Origin: Peptococcaceae bacterium
Lineage (GTDB): Bacteria > Bacillota > Dehalobacteriia > UBA7702
Direction: 5' to 3'
DNA: 5,918 nucleotides
Assembly (NCBI GenBank): GCA_019415505.1
Contig: DXZC01000123.1
Coordinates: 1 to 5,918, forward strand
The translations under genes and the position numbers were made by a program. The notes under the pieces are model-generated. The model ran no database searches and was not told the origin of the DNA. It saw only the letters and a list, made by a program, of their open reading frames with translations. Every line of letters starts with the position of its first letter. The first letter of the stretch is position 1. This document shows, piece by piece, positions 4,976 to 5,918 of this stretch.

Positions 4976-5539
4976 ATGAAAAAGGATTTGCGCCAGACAA
5001 TGTTGGCGCGGCGTAATGCCCTCAGCCCCCAAGAGGTTGCCGCTAAAAGCCAAGCAATTTGCGAAAAGGTTTGGCAATATGTGAAAGATGACGCTTGTAA
5101 AACAGTAATGGCCTATATTCCTCTGGGCAATGAAACCGATATGCGCCCCTTGCTGGACCGCCTGTTGGCTGCGGGCAAACGGGTTGCCGCTCCTATTTGC
5201 GGCCCGGAAAGCACTCTCATAGCTTCCCAGATTGAAAATTTGACTACAGATTTAGCACCCGGTTATTTTGGCATACTTACCCCCAAGGAGGAAAGGCCCA
5301 TTCCCGTGACGGAAATTGACGCGGTGGTGGTTCCCGGTATCTCCTTTGACCCCAAATGCAACCGTTTAGGTTTTGGCGGCGGCTATTATGACCGTTTTTT
5401 ACCGCGCCTGCGTAATGAAGCCCAAAAAATAGCAGTTTGCTTTGATTGTCAAATATCCGAGTCCTTAGAGGCGGAGCCCTGGGACTGCCCTGTGGATTTA
5501 GTGGTAACAGAAACGAAAATTTATAAATTAAAACCATAA
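4976..5539 (+). CDS. 5-formyltetrahydrofolate cyclo-ligase (5,10-methenyltetrahydrofolate synthetase)
   Basis: This 187-residue cytoplasmic enzyme uses ATP to convert 5-formyl-THF to 5,10-methenyl-THF, returning the stored folate form to one-carbon metabolism. The protein begins with the family's basic N-terminus (KKDLRQTMLARRNALS). It carries YIPLGNETDMRPLL (47-60), VPGISFD (119-125), the glycine-rich nucleotide and folate signature RLGFGGGYYDRFL (130-142), and the closing VDLVVTE (173-179). Length is normal for the family (ygfA/fau of E. coli, yqgN of B. subtilis). ATG 4976 has GGTGA six bases upstream at 4965-4969. The 15-base gap after the radical SAM gene suggests one transcript, ending at the strong hairpin that begins at its own stop codon. 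Confidence 0.96.
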   Translation: MKKDLRQTMLARRNALSPQEVAAKSQAICEKVWQYVKDDACKTVMAYIPLGNETDMRPLLDRLLAAGKRVAAPICGPESTLIASQIENLTTDLAPGYFGILTPKEERPIPVTEIDAVVVPGISFDPKCNRLGFGGGYYDRFLPRLRNEAQKIAVCFDCQISESLEAEPWDCPVDLVVTETKIYKLKP

Positions 5540-5574
5540 AAAAATGACCGGACTAGCAATCCGGTCATTTTTTT
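5538..5574. terminator. Bidirectional intrinsic terminator shared by the convergent genes
   Basis: TGACCGGA (5545-5552) pairs perfectly with TCCGGTCA (5560-5567) around a 7-base loop. Seven A bases (5538-5544) precede the stem and seven T bases (5568-5574) follow it, so the structure gives a GC-rich hairpin and U-run on either strand. The plus-strand folate gene stops at 5539, inside the A-run. The minus-strand repressor gene ends at 5565, with its stop codon in the right arm of the stem. Confidence 0.92.
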
Positions 5575-5870
5575 ATGTAACTCAACAGTTTTTTAATAGT
5601 TTCCAGTTCCTCGCTATCGAGGGTCTTTAAATCATCAATTATTTCCCGCAGGGTTAGGGGGTTAGCGCTTGTTTGCGTAAAGAATTCGCCTGGCGTTATA
5701 TTGAAATACTCGCAAATATAAAAAAACATTTCCATTGACGGCATGGTGCGCCCGTTTTCTATTTGATTGATATAACTGTGGGTTTGTCCCAGGGAAAGGC
5801 TCATATCCCGGGCAGAGACGCCTTTATACTGACGCAACTCAGTTATTCTTTGGCCAATTAAATTCTTCAT
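5565..5870 (-). CDS. XRE-family (Cro/C1-type) helix-turn-helix transcriptional regulator
   Basis: A 101-residue DNA-binding protein. Residues 4 to about 62 form the Cro/C1 HTH domain: IGQRITELRQYKGVSARDM, then the recognition-helix region GQTHSYINQIENGRTMPSM (28-46), and YFNITPGEFF (55-64). The remainder, about 70-101, is a short charged helix (LREIIDDLKTLDSEELETI) that could serve for dimerisation; there is no ligand-binding or peptidase domain. ATG 5870 has AGAGGTG (5879-5885) eight bases upstream and a TATAAT -10 at 5891-5896, all on the minus strand. A palindrome across the -10 suggests self-repression. Targets are unknown; similar small XRE proteins occur both in chromosomes and in phage or element remnants, and no other element genes are seen here. 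Confidence 0.92.
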   Translation of the reverse strand: MKNLIGQRITELRQYKGVSARDMSLSLGQTHSYINQIENGRTMPSMEMFFYICEYFNITPGEFFTQTSANPLTLREIIDDLKTLDSEELETIKKLLSYIKK

Positions 5871-5884
5871 ATTTATTACACCTC

Positions 5885-5898
5885 TATATAATTATATA
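5885..5898. promoter_or_regulatory. Promoter -10 of the XRE gene within a 14-base palindrome
   Basis: On the minus strand TATAAT (5896 down to 5891) is a perfect -10 hexamer, about 20 bases before the start codon. It lies inside TATATAATTATATA (5885-5898), a perfect palindrome that could be the repressor's own operator. The -35 region would fall beyond 5902, where the biological sequence ends. Because the palindrome is pure A/T, chance is a real alternative. Confidence 0.45.
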
Positions 5899-5902
5899 CG
5901 AT

Positions 5903-5918
5903 CTGTCTCTTATACACA
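5903..5918 (-). other. Nextera/Tn5 library adapter remnant (not biological)
   Basis: CTGTCTCTTATACACA is the reverse complement of the inner 16 bases of the Tn5 mosaic end found at the left edge. It is untrimmed adapter, so the biological sequence ends at about 5902. Confidence 0.96.

Overview
The window reads as a piece of chromosome from an anaerobic-type Firmicute (Clostridia or a close relative), probably assembled from a metagenome or single-cell library. Support comes from dense same-strand genes with good AGGAGG-type ribosome binding sites, the tsaE/tsaB-rimI/tsaD order, a TsaB-RimI fusion of the kind annotated in some Firmicutes, a PDZ/radical-SAM/DUF512-like protein, and TTATCCACA-type DnaA boxes. 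This placement is inference; no rRNA or other lineage marker is present. The first 27 and last 16 bases are Nextera/Tn5 adapter, so only about 28-5902 is biological.

Layout. 28-3369 (+) is a tightly packed string: the C-terminal end of a class I glutamine-amidotransferase-like hydrolase, a family-4 Fe-S uracil-DNA glycosylase, tsaE, a tsaB-rimI fusion and tsaD. Genes overlap by 38, 4 and 20 bases, then a 2-base gap, so the string is very likely one translationally coupled operon whose promoter lies to the left of the window. 3370-3658 is an AT-rich 289-base intergenic region. It holds a cluster of four same-direction DnaA boxes (3436-3518), an inverted repeat inside it, and an 18-base dyad at a putative promoter just before the next gene. 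3668-4960 (+) encodes a radical SAM protein with an internal PDZ domain and a DUF512-like C-terminus. 15 bases later, 4976-5539 (+) encodes 5-formyltetrahydrofolate cyclo-ligase. A bidirectional terminator (5538-5574) separates it from a convergent XRE-family repressor gene (5565-5870, -), whose own -10 region sits in a 14-base palindrome.

How the genes work together. TsaE, TsaB and TsaD form the threonylcarbamoyl-transfer machinery that makes t6A37 on ANN-decoding tRNAs; TsaC, which makes the threonylcarbamoyl-adenylate donor, is not in the window. RimI acetylates the N-terminus of ribosomal protein bS18 and is here physically joined to TsaB. The uracil glycosylase serves base-excision repair. 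The folate enzyme returns 5-formyl-THF to the active one-carbon pool. The radical SAM/PDZ protein has no function I can name.

Most worth a second look: the DnaA-box cluster immediately downstream of tsaD, and the unusual domain order of the radical SAM/PDZ protein beside it. The rest looks like ordinary housekeeping chromosome. I do not see a defence system, mobile element, CRISPR array or RNA gene.
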